A stretch of DNA of 64,000 nt from Aquabacterium sp. A7-Y (lineage in GTDB: Bacteria > Pseudomonadota > Gammaproteobacteria > Burkholderiales > Burkholderiaceae_C), in NCBI RefSeq assembly GCF_026153205.1, contig NZ_JAPFBW010000004.1:1-64000 (forward strand), written 5' to 3'. The translations under genes and the position numbers were made by a program. Shown here piece after piece: positions 9,550 through 21,900 of this stretch (its first letter is position 1; each line of letters opens with the position of its first letter). A model generated the notes under the pieces. It made no database searches. It was not told the origin of the DNA and saw only the letters and a program-made list of their open reading frames with translations.

Positions 9550-9551
9550 GC
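9503..9551 (+). repeat. Left direct repeat of the RHS island (3' end of ychF)
   Basis: Forty-nine bases covering the last 15 codons and stop of ychF recur in the same orientation at 26486-26534. By reading base by base the copies differ only at 9537 (G) versus 26520 (A). Immediately outside these limits the two copies diverge. The arrangement matches an integration site in a gene 3' end where the element restores the coding sequence. Confidence 0.9.
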
Positions 9552-9604
9552 CGGAAAGGCGCTTGCCGCGCTTGAGAAGCCGACGCCGTTGCGTCCGCGA
9601 GTCC

Positions 9605-9630
9605 AGCCCTCGAATGCGAGGGCTTTTTTT
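9605..9630 (+). terminator. Rho-independent terminator downstream of ychF
   Basis: AGCCCTCG, loop AATG, CGAGGGCT followed by seven Ts form a textbook intrinsic terminator 55 bases after the ychF stop. It isolates ychF transcription from the RHS gene. Confidence 0.9.
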
Positions 9631-9927
9631 ATGGCTGACGCAAGACGCCGGGACCCGTGCGCCTTCGGTGCGTGAGGAAGAAGCTCCGCCTCCTTCGCTA
9701 CGCGCGCTCACCGCGCCGTGAACACAGACCGTTTCAGTTTTCTTCCTGCTCGAGCCTAAACCGCCGCGCCAAACGCCGGATATCCAGGGCAGCGGCGGAC
9801 GCTTCTGTGCCGCCAACCAATCCGTGGCGGTCGGCGCGCAGCGCCTGCTGCTCGCGACAACAAAAAACAGCTGCCGGGCCGCGCCCTGTCTCTCTCGCGC
9901 GAACGCGGTGCTCAAGGGAAGAAAAAC
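9631..9927 (+). promoter_or_regulatory. Long untranslated leader/promoter region of the RHS gene
   Basis: About 300 bases between the ychF terminator and the RHS start contain no convincing gene. The final stretch carries an A-rich ribosome site (AAGGGAAGAAAAAC) directly before ATG 9928. No clear sigma-70 promoter could be picked out, so the region is assigned as leader only by position. Confidence 0.4.
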
Positions 9928-12900
9928 ATGACGGCAATCGTGGCAGGCCAGGGCCTGGGTTGGATCAACTCCTCCTTGGGCCTCCTGGGCGCGGGCGGGC
10001 AACTGGGGCTCGCCGGGCAGGGCCGCTCCGGCGAGCGGGTGTACGTCAATGCCAGTACCGGCAACCTGGTGGTCCAGCAGCAGGATGAATGGCTGGTCGG
10101 CACGGGACCGGACGCGGCGCTGCTGCGCACCTACAACAGCCAGGGCGGCAGCGACGCCGACAACGGCGACAACTGGCGACTCGGCCTGAGCCGTCGGATC
10201 ACCGGCTACAACGCCACCGACAACACGGTGCGCCGCATCGCCGAGGACGGCAGCGAGGCGCTCTACCACTGGGACGCGACGCGCAATGCCTATGTGAGCA
10301 AGCAAGGCGCGGGAGCCTTCGACACACTGAGCTGGAACGGCACCGCCTGGACCTTCACCGACGGCGATACGCAGGTGCGGGAAGTTTACGAAGTGACGAA
10401 CACGGCCAGCCGCGAGGCGCGGCTGAAGAGCGTGACCGACCTCGACGGCAAGAGCCTGACGGTCGGCTACAACAGCGCAGGCCTGGTGAACGCCGTGAAG
10501 ACGGCCAACGGCGAGACGGTGTTTATCGACTACGACAGCGCCGCGGGCAAGACCAGCAACATCACGCAACTTCGCACCGTCAAAGGCGACGGCACCCACA
10601 CCCGGGTGCGGTATGCCTACGACAGCGCGAACCGGTTGAGCACGGTCACGGTGGACCTGAGTCCGACCGACAACGAGATCGTCGACGGCAAGACCTACGT
10701 CACCATCTACACCTATGTCGATGCCACCTCCCGGCGGCTCGACACACTCACGCAGAGCGACGGCAGCAAGCTCGATTTCGACTACGACGACAGCGGGAGA
10801 CTGAAAACCGTCAAGGAACACACCGGGGGACAGGTGCTCAGCACCAGCTTCGACTATTCCGCGCCGGGCACGACCCGCATCACCGACGCGCTGGGCCAGC
10901 GCACGGAGCTGGTCTACGACAAGCTGACGGGCCGCCTGCAAAGCCTCAGGTCGCCCGCGGTGGGCGTTGTGCATCAGTCGCCCGGCTATCGGTACAACGC
11001 GGACGGCAAGCCCACCCAGGCGATCGACGGGCAGGGCAAGGTCACCACGTATGGCTACGACAGCAACGGCAACCGCAACTACGAGCGCGATGCAGCCGGC
11101 AACGTCATCGAGCGTGTGTACGGCAGCCGCAACGAGCTGCTGACGGAGACCCGCTACCGAGCGCCCGACCCGGACGGTGACGGCCCTCAGTTGCCCCAGC
11201 AGCCCGCCCGCACCCGATATGTCTACGATGCGCAACTGCGTCTGCGTTTCGTGGTCGATCCCGACGGCCGGGTCAGCGAACACCGCTACAACGGCAACGG
11301 TCAGCGCAGCAGCACCTTGCAGCACGGCGGCGGCCTCTACAGTGCCGCGCCGAGCGACCTGGCGGCGCTGGAGGCCTGGGCCGCCGGCGTCGGCAAGGCC
11401 GGCAGCCAGCGCACCGACTACAGCTATGACTTCCGAGGACAGCTCGCCAGCACGGTGACCTACAGCCAGCTCGACGCCGCAGGCGTCGGCCTGCTCAACG
11501 GCGAGCAGAGCGTGACCCGCTATGTTTACGATCCGGCCGGCCTGCTGCTGCAGTCCATCGAGGCGCGCGGGGACGAGCTGGCCCACCGCGACACCGCCTG
11601 GGCGCTGGCTCAGCGCAAGCAGCTCGGGCTGGTCGACAGCAACCAGAACGGGCTGCTGGCGAGCGCGCTGACGGCGCAGCAGAAGAAGGACCTGCAGCAG
11701 CGCCATGTCACCACCTACCAGTACGACGGACTGAACCGCCTGGTGCGACAGACCGACGCCCAGGGCCAGGTCACACTGACGGTCTACAACGACCAGCTTC
11801 GGCAAACCCGTGTCACGCTGGCCAACGGGCTGGTGCAGCTGAGCGTGTTCGACGAGGCAGGACGCCTGCTCAAGCAGGAGCAGCAGGACTCGACACTGGC
11901 GATGCCCGCCTTGGGCGCGACCACTTATCAGTACGACAAGCTCGGCCGTCTGGTGAAGTCGATCGACGCCACCGGTGCGAGCCGTTATACGCTGTACGAC
12001 GCGGCCAGCCGCAAGGTCGGCGAGGTCGATGCGGAAGGCGCGCTGACGGAGTACCTCTACGACCGCAACAACCGCGTCACCGGCGTCAAGCGTTACGCCA
12101 ACCCGGTGTCTCCAGCGATGCTGGAGGCCTTGAAGGCCGACCCCACCGGCGTGTCGCTGCCGCCCGAGCGGCTCGAGCCCGGCATGAGCGGCTGGTTTCC
12201 AGGCAGCGACGGACCGGCGACCGGCCTGGCCTTCGGCGAGAACTTCCGGCCCGAATGGACGCTGGCAGGCGAGAAGACCTTGTGGATGAGCCAGACCGGC
12301 ACCGCCGCGGTCTCGGCCCTGATCAGCTCGCCGCGCTTGAGCGTGAGTGCCGGCAAGCGCTACGAGGTGTCGGCCTATACGGGTGCGCACCGCGCCTCGG
12401 TCTCGCTGGAAGTGGTTTTCTACAACACTGGGGGCCAGCGCATCGGCTCGGCCGCGGTACCCACTGGCGGCACCGCCGTCAACAACGCCGAGAAAAGCGG
12501 CGGCACCCAGCTGTCGGGCTACAAGCGGCTGTGGGGTTTCGTCACAGCGCCGGTCGACGCCTCAAGCGCCGAGGTCGTGGTGCGCAAGGCCCCCACGCTG
12601 GCGGGGCAGGCCGATTCCTACGTGTTCCTCGCCCGGCCCCACTTCAACGAAGTGCCGGCCGCCAGAACGACGGCCAGCCAGCTCAACCTGCGTCCGCCGG
12701 CGTCCAGTGGCGACCGCATGAGCTTCAACCTCTATGACCGGTCCGGCCGGCTCGCGCGCACGTTGGAAGCGGACGGCACCGGCGCCGCGACGGTGGACTA
12801 CCGCTACGACGGCGCCGGCCGGCTCATCGAAACCGCCGCGCGCGCCGGCCGGGTGGCCTCGGACGTGTTCGCCCACGTCGTGGTGGAAGCCAATGGCGGC

Positions 12901-15900
12901 ATGCTGGACCTGGAACTGGAGAACCACGGCTCGACGACCGTCGAGGGCCACATCGACGATCGCGTGACCCGCCACTTTTACAGCGATGCCGGTCTGCTGC
13001 TGGGCACGCTGGACGGCGACGGCTACCTGACGGAGCACAGCTACGACGCCGCCGGCCGGCTGGCCCGCACACGCCGCTACGCCGCGGCCAGCGCCATCGA
13101 CCTGCGGGCCAGCGGCACCCTCGAAGAACTGCGCCCGGCGGCCAACCATGCCAACGACACGCTGACCGCCTATTTCTACGACGCCAAGGGCCAGCTCGTC
13201 AGCCGCTTCGACGCGCAGAGCTACGCCAAGACGGCGGCGGTGCACCAGGGCTATCTGGTCACCTACCGCTACGACGGGGACGGCCGCAAGACCGGCGAGA
13301 CCCGCTACGCCCGGCTCGCCGCCTATGGCGTGAACCACCCCGCGGCCGCTCCGACGGTGGCCGACCATGCCCAGGACCAGCTCACCGCCTACGAATACGA
13401 CCCACTCGGCCGACTGGTAAGGGAAGACCGACGCGATCGGGCCGAGCCCGCAGCCCTGGTCACGGAACTGAAGTACGACGAGCTGGGCCGGCTGCGCCAG
13501 ACCACCCGGGGTCTCGGGCTGGCCGATGCGCGCGTCACCGGCAAGCGCTACGACAAGCAAGGCCGACTTACCGCCGAACTCGGCGGCGAAGGCCACAAGG
13601 CCCTGGCCGCGCTGGGCGCCGCCACCGACGCGCAGATCGAGGCGGTGTGGCAGAAATGGGCGACCTTCCACAGCTACGACAAGGCGGGCCGCCGAGTCGC
13701 CACGGTGACCCCGAACGCCGCCGGCACAGGGGACAAGACCCTCTACTACTACGACGGCGAGAGCCGCCTCACGCACAGCATCAACGCGCTCGGCGAAATG
13801 ACGCAGTACAGCTACGACGCCTTCGGCCAGCAGGTGCGCGAAACCCGCTTCAGCGCGCGGGTCGACCCGGCAGCGGCAGGCCCCGGCGGCCTCCGGTCGA
13901 CCATCCCGGCCGCCGTCGCCGGCCTGACCGGAGGCCAGGACACGGCACGACGGGTGTACGACCGACGCGGCCGGCTGACCGAGTGGTACGACGGCAGCCA
14001 GCGCCGCCTCGGGAGCCAGAGCTACAACATGTTCGGAGAGGTCGCGTCCCGCACCGACCACCTGCGCGACGGCAGCGCCCCCCAATCGCTTCAAAGCCGC
14101 TACCGCTACAACCGGCGGGGCCTGCTGGAGCTGCAGTCGCAGGACGAGTACGGCCCGGCGCGCCGGGAGATGCGCACGCTTTACGACGCCTTCGGCCGCG
14201 TCGTCCAGACCACCGACGCGCGCAACGGCGTCGTGAAGCAGCACTACGACCGGCTGGGGCGCCAGGTCGGCCGCACCGACGCGCTCGGCGTGCTGCGCGG
14301 TACCACCTACGACGCGTTCTCGCGCGTGCTGACGAGTACCGACGCGTTGCAGCGCACCAGCACCTACACCTACGACCCTGCGACCCGTCGCATGACCTTG
14401 CAGACGCCGGAGGGCATCAAGCAGGTCACCGAGAGCAACGCCTTCGGCGAGCGGGTGAGCGTCAGCGATGGGCGCACACGCACCGAGTACACCTACGACC
14501 GCGACGGCCGCCTGACCTCCACACGGATCGAGGAGCAGGCCACCGGCACGCTGGTGACGCGTACCCTCACCGCCTACGACGCCGCCGGCCGGGTTTTCGA
14601 GACCGGCGACGGCAGGGGCACGGTCACGCGCACGGTCTACGACGCCGCCGGGCGGGTGCTGACGCGGACCGTGGATCCCAACACCCTCAAGCTCACCACC
14701 ATCTACCGCTACGACGCCAAGGGCCAGGCGGTCTGGATGCGCGACGCCAACGGCGTCTGGACGCAGACCGAATACGATGCCGACGGCCGCGTCAGGGCCG
14801 TGGTGGTCGACCCGAAGTACGGGCCCGACTGGGTTAGCGGCACGGCGCCGGACAATCCGGCCGGCCTGGCGCTGCGCACCGAATACGCGCACGACCTCGG
14901 CGGCCGGGTGCTGCGCGTCACCGAAGGCGCCGGCTCGGCACAGCCCCAGGTGACGGAGTACCGGTACGACGTTTTCGGGCGCCGCACCGAAGAAGTGGCG
15001 GCGCCGGGCAGCCTGGACCTGCGCACCGTCTACACCTATGACGAGAACGGCAACGTCACGGCCAAGACCGACGCGCGCGGCTTCGTGACGCGTTATGCCT
15101 ACGATGCCGAGAACCGCCTGACCTGGACCGTGGACGCCAGCGGCGCGGTGCGCCGCAGCGAGTACCACGCCGAGGGCCGCCTCAGCCGCAGCACCGCCTA
15201 CGCCGTGCGCGTAGGTGCGGCCCAGCTCGCGGCGCTGAGCCTGACGGCCGGCGAGGCCGAGGTGGGCGCGGCGCTGGCCGCCACCCACGCTGGCTATGCC
15301 AGCCACGCCCAGAACCAGGTCGAGGTGCGTGTCTACGACCGCGACGGCCGCCTGACGCACAGCGTCGATGCCCTCGGCTTCGTGACCCGCCGCGAATACG
15401 ACGGCAGCAACAACGTGGTGAAGCAGACCCGCTACGCCAAGGCCGTGCAGGGACTGTTCGCGCCGGTCGTCAATCCGGCCGGCGTGCCGGCCGAGCTGGT
15501 CAGCTACGCGGCGCCACTGGCCATCGCCGGCGGCGACCCGGTGCCGGCCGGTGCCTACGTGGTGCAGGACGGCAAGGACCAGGTCGCGCAGAGCTTCTAC
15601 GACGCCGCCAACCGCCTGGTCTTCAGCGTCGATGCGGAAGGCGGCGTCACGCAGCACCGCTACGACGGCAACGGCAATGTGCTGGAGACCCGGCGCCACG
15701 CGAACGCGATGACGGGCACGGCCGTGGTCAACGGCCTGCTCACGGTGATCGTGGCCGCGGACGACGCCCGGGACCAGGTCCAGCGCAGCATCTACGACCG
15801 CGGCAACCGGCAGCTGTTCGCGATCGACGGCGAATACGCGGTCACGCAGTACGAATACGACGGGATGGGCCGGGTCAAGTCGGCGACGCGGTACGCGAAC

Positions 15901-18900
15901 CGGTTGCAGGGGGTCTTCGATGGCCAGTCGCCCGAGGTGCTGGACGCCGGAGGCACGCCCAAGGCCACCAGCAAGAGCTGGGTGTTCCGCTCGGCAGCAG
16001 GCGCGGTCGAGCGCGATGCACGCAGCGTGAACGGGTACGACAGAGCCGGCCGGCTGGTCGAAGTGCGCAACGGCGAAGACGGCGTCACCTCGCGCGACTA
16101 CGATGCGGTGGGCCGCCTCACCGATCAAAAGGAAGGTGTCGGCACCAGCGCCCAGCGCCACACCCACTATGGCTACGACGCCGGCGGGCGGCTGGAGAGC
16201 GAAACCCGCATGGACGGCAGCGACCAAGGGGTTGTGACCCGCTATGTGCTCGACAAAATGGGCAACCGCGAGCGCATCGTCGGGCCGCTGGGGATCGAGC
16301 TGACCGAGACCGACACCCTCTGGGCCCAAAACACGCGCAAGAGCCTGGGCTATGCCGAACTGCGCAAGGACCTGGACGCCGGCAAGACTGCCGCGCTGCT
16401 GGCCCGGTACACGACCGTCCAGAGCTTCGATGAGCAAGGCCGCCTCACCCGCGTGACCGACGCTCAGGGCGGCGTCACCAACACCCAATACGACGCCTTC
16501 GGCAATGCGGTCAAAATCCTTGATCCGAACGGCAACGCCGGTTACTTCTACTTCGACCGGCGCAACCAGGAGGTCTTGCACGTGGACCCCGACGGCGGGG
16601 TCCTGGAGAAAACCTACACCGCCTTCGGCACGGTGGATTCGAGCACACGCTACTTCCACCGCGTGGCCGTGGCTGGCGACAACACCCTGTACGTCCTGAG
16701 CGAGACGAAGCGGCCGGACATCGTGTCGGCGGCGCCCAACGCCGGCGTGTACGTGCTGCGGCACCCCGAGCTGGACCAGATCACCCGCATCGACCACGAC
16801 AAGCTCAACCGCCAGACCAGCATCACCGACGCGGCGACCTATCTCGAGAAGATCGAGTACGACCGCCTGGGCAACAAGTGGCGCTATACCAACAAGGTCG
16901 GCGGCGTCTTCACCTACACGCACTACCGTGATGGCCGGGTCAAGACCGAGACCTCGGCGGAGAAGACGGTCAAGCTCGGCACCAACGGCCAGCCAGTGTT
17001 AGGCGGCGACGCCAAGCCAGTGATGGTGGATGTCGTGACGACCCACGACTACGACACGCGCGGCAACCTGCGGCACAAGATCGAGGCCACCGGCTTGTAC
17101 GAAGAGCGCATCACCGAGTTCCGCTACGACCGGCTGGACCGCCAGACCCAGCAGATCGGCCAGTCGGTGCTGGCCTACGATGCAGCCTCGCGCCAGGAGG
17201 TGACACTCACGCCGACACTGAGCACCCAGTACGACGTGCACGGCAACGTGGTGGAGACGCTGGACGCCCGAGGCGGGCGCACGCTGTACTACTACGACAA
17301 CCTGGGGCGGCAGACCGCGCGGGTGGACGCCGCCGGGGTGCTGACGACCTACACCTACGACAAGGCCGGCAACAAGCTGTCGCAGAAGATCCATGCAAGG
17401 GCCGTGCAGCTGTCCGGCGGCGCGACGCTCAGCGCCGCCGCGCCCCCCCAGGTACTGACGGCGGTGCCGCCGACGGGGACCGCCGCCGTGTACGTATTGA
17501 CCGACTCGACCAACGACCGCCCGGTCCTCTACAGCTACGACCGGGTTGGCCGGCAGACCAGCACGCGCATTCCCAACATCGCCTACGGGCAGTACGCACC
17601 GCCCACCGAGACCCCCATCAAAAAGCCGGGGGAATACAAGTCCTACACCGGCGACCTGCTCACCCAGACCGTCTACGACACCGCGGGCAAGGTGGTCAAG
17701 CAGGTGGACGCCAACCACAACGTCACCCGGCTCTACTACGACCGGGCCGGCCGCAAGGTGGCCCAGCTCGACGCCGCGCATTACCTGGTGAAGTGGGACT
17801 ACGACGGCCAGGGCAACATCAGCAAGGAGACGCGCTACGCGACGGCGCTCGCCGGCCTGACGGTCAATGACAGCACCACGCTGGAACAACTGACCAACAC
17901 CGCCTACTTGAAGACCAGCGCCGACGACCGCATCACGATTCACACGTATGACAAGTTGAACCGACTGCTCAGCGAAACCCGCAAGGGAGTCGAGACCGCC
18001 ACCATCGGCGCCAACGGCAAGCCCGTCCCGGCCAAGCTTGATGCGGTCACCAACTATGCCTACGACGGCCTGAGCAACATCACCCGCAAGACCGATGCGA
18101 CGACCGCGGTGACGAATTGGACCTTCGACAAGCTGGGGCGGCAGATCAAGGAGGAAAAGCCGCAGTTCACCGACTTCGAGGGCGCGTCGGTGCGGCCCAC
18201 CACAGAGCGCGAGTACGACGCGCTGGGCAATGTGCGGCGTGAGATCCGTCACGGCAAAAATGCCGCGACGGAGACCGACGACCGCGTCACGGCCTACGAC
18301 TACGACAAGAACGGCTGGATGATCCGCCAGACCGATGCAGCCGACGCGGTCACCGAGTTCCGCCACGACGCGGCGGGCAACGTGACGCGCAAGATCCTGA
18401 AAGACCGCGTCAATGCCGACGGCCTGAAGGTCAACGACATCACCTACTACGTCTACGACACGCGGAATCGGGAGATCAAGAACACCGACGAGGCGAGCGG
18501 GACCTACCGGGAGACCCGCTACAACAGCTTCGGCGAGGTGACGGGCCGGCGCACCAATGGCGGCGGGGCCAAAGGCGCCTGGCACGAGATCGCCGAGTTC
18601 GACCGCGCCGGGCGGGCCTGGAAGACCAGTGCCGGCGACGGCATCGTGAAGCTGCACGGTCACGACCGGGCGGGCAATCTGGTGATGACCCTGACGGGCA
18701 AGACGGACCTGACGAACACCAGCCTGAAGGACGCCACGGCGCTGACCGATACCGAGCGGACCTACTTCCTGTACGACGCGCGCAGCAAGCTCAGTTCAAC
18801 CTATCAGGCGGCGATGGGCGGCAAGCGCGAGACGGTCAGCATCGACGTTAACAAGGCGGGACAGTCGATTTTTGTCGGCGACAAATCGGCGATTCAAATC

Positions 18901-21900
18901 GGCCCCGACAAGGTGCTGAGCGGTGGCATGCCCAATACGGGTACGCCGGTGACCGGTTCGAACGTCCGGATCACCTCGGGGAACGTGTCCATTGATCAGT
19001 ACACACGTTTCAATGGCCTGCACAAGCCGTCCGGTCCTCGTTGGTACACCGCGAGCGTAGTCATCCATCCTTGGGATACAAGTTCGTTTGGCCCCGGCGA
19101 CGTGGTCGTCGAAGCCTCCGGTTGGTTCATCGACTCCGTGGGCGCCAGGGTGCCTGTGCAGTTGCGGGAAGCCGGAGATCCGTACTCCCCCCCTCAGAAT
19201 CCTCAGCCCATCGGAGCAACCATCATTCCGGCGGGCGGCTCCGGGACGGTCAATGCCTATCTCGGGAAGTATCCGCCCCCGCCCAACGAACAGAACATCG
19301 ACTTCATCACCTACAAGATCTACAAGAAGATAGACACCGGCAGGATCTTTCTGGGGGAAACAACCATCCAGACGGAAACCTGGAAGACCTCCGACTTTCA
19401 GCCTGATCCGGGATGGAGTAACTCTGCAGAGGTCAAACTCCCGCGGCAGTTGAAGTTCGTCGGGCAGCCCGCGGACGCCTACAAGCTGCTGGTCTTCACG
19501 CGTGCGCAACCTGACGGTTCCTGGTCGGGACCGAAGAAGGTGTTCAGGGGACCCGACGAAGCCTTCACGATGGATTCTGCGTTGGCATTGGCGAACGCGT
19601 TCGATTTCATCTACGTCGCGCTAACCCATGACGACGTGGTCGTGAACCGGCAGAGGGGCTCGGTGAACCGTGCCACCGATGGACAGGACCCGTCAGCGGT
19701 ACAGGACAGCGGGGCGCTGGGTGGCAACAACGGTCCAGGGATCGCCTTGGCGACGGGAGACGGTTACCTGCACTTGCTGGATCAAGGCGCGACCTCGGCC
19801 AGCCTGCATGTGCGCTATCGAGAGAAGGGAAGCAATGGGGCGTGGATCACGCTGGAAGGCCACAGGCGACTGCATCAGCCCTATAAGGAGGGCGACTTGC
19901 CGGTGGCAGGCTGGTTTGCGTTCAAGTGGGACGGTTTCGCCGCCGGCAAGGACTACGAACTGGATGTGACGTCCCTCGACGCGGGGGACGTGACACTCAA
20001 GCGTTCACGGCTGTCATTTGGCCGTGACGCGCAGGGCAAGGTTTGGGTCGACCCCGTTCCGACCCCCTATGACCAGTTGCGCGACATCATCCGGTTCACC
20101 GAGCGTCCCGACACGCGGCTGGTCAAGGTCCGCTATCGCACGCACGGCACGGACACGTACTCTGCGGCCATCGAAATCAAGGCGACGGACCACACCGGCC
20201 GGTGGCCCTGGGACACGGGGTTTCTGGTGCCCAACCGCAACAACAGCTACAGCTACGATCTCATCATCGAGGCTTTCAGCGACGACCAAGGCAAGCTGCT
20301 GAACAACCGAACCACGGCCACCGTATCTCTGGGCAGCTACGAAACGGTGGTGTCGGCACAGGGCGAGGACATTCCGCCGACGCTACGCCTGACGCTGCCG
20401 TCGGACCAGCAGTCCGCGGTTCGGATCGTGATGGGCTACCGGGAAAAGAATACCGACAGCACGTATGTCGCGCTGCCTACCGAAGCCGTTGCCGGTGAGT
20501 TCCACGCCATCCTGTCCGGCATTCCACGACCCGCCAGTGGCAAGAAGGACTACGAGTACTTCTACGATACGTTCGATATCAACGGCCAGCAGCTCGGCAG
20601 GACCTATGGAAAGTTTGAACTGGAAGCCACCGCGCAAAGCACGGCTCGCCTGGACTGGGTCATCGTGGGACCAGACAACGACCCATTGCACCAGATCCAG
20701 CGGCACTTTGGCTACAACGCCTTCGGCGAGGCCAGTTGGGAGAAGGACGGCCGCGGCAACGTGACCGACTTCAGCTACAACACCATGGGCCGTCTGACGG
20801 TCCAGCAGGCGCCGAAGACCTGGGTCGTATACGACAACGGCTACCGCGAGGAGAAGCGCCCGACCACCCGCAACTACTACGACCGGGCCGGCCGGCTGGT
20901 CGCCGTGACCGACGCCAACGAGAACACGCAGTCGCAGACCTGGCTGGCCGGCGGGGAGGGCCAACAGCTGACAGCCGAGCGGCATGCCTACGGCAGCAAG
21001 CGCAACGGCTACGACGTGTTCGGCGAACGGCGTTACGCCCTCAACGAGTTGGCCGTCGACGTCAACGACTACACGGGCCGCACCGACTACATCTACGACA
21101 AGATGGGCCGCCTCGTCGAGATGCGCAACCCCGAGCGCAAGGCCGGCTCGTATGGCAACGCGGGCGCCACGGCGGTACGGGCGATCGAGACCTACCGCTA
21201 CGACGCGGCCGGCCAGCGTATCGCTCACACGAACGCATTGGACAAGACCGAGAAGACCTACTACGACAGCCTGGGCCGGGTGACCAAAACAGTCAGCTTC
21301 GCCAGTGTGCAAATCCGCTACGACTACCAGTACGTCAGCACCATCGTCGGCAACGCCGGTGTGAAGGTCGGCGGCTGGCAGAAGACGACGACCAACGGGA
21401 TCAACCGGACCAGCATCGAGCACACCGACCTGTTCGGCCGGCTGACGTGGAAGCAGGACCTGGGCGGGCACACCTTCAGCTACAGCTACAACGGCATGGG
21501 GTCGGTGACCCGCCAGACCGGCAGCTCCCGTCAGGACATCGTCTTCAGCTACTACGTCAACGGCTACATCGAAAGCATCTGGGACAAGAGCACCGGGGCC
21601 GTCACCCGCTACGAGTACGACAAGGCGGGCAATCGCACGCTGGAGCGGTACTTCTACCTGCGCAACCCGGCCGACATCAACGGGCCGGTGCTGCAGAACT
21701 ACCAGGGTGCCAAGATCGAGTACGACGCGTTGAACCGCATCGTCAAGATCGACGATCCGCAAGCGACAATCCTCTACGACTATGACGCGGTGGGCAACCG
21801 CCGGCACGTCAACAGCTATTACCACGATGGCAATCACGGCGACCGGCAGGTACAGGACTACTGGTACACCTACGACGCGCTGAACCGCTTCAGGATCTCG

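Noticed and set aside
8185..12390. Minus-strand open frame of 1401 codons opposite ychF and the RHS gene
   Set aside because: It is a shadow of GC-rich codon bias. It spans ychF, a terminator and RHS repeats without any domain or consistent ribosome site, and is low-complexity in composition.
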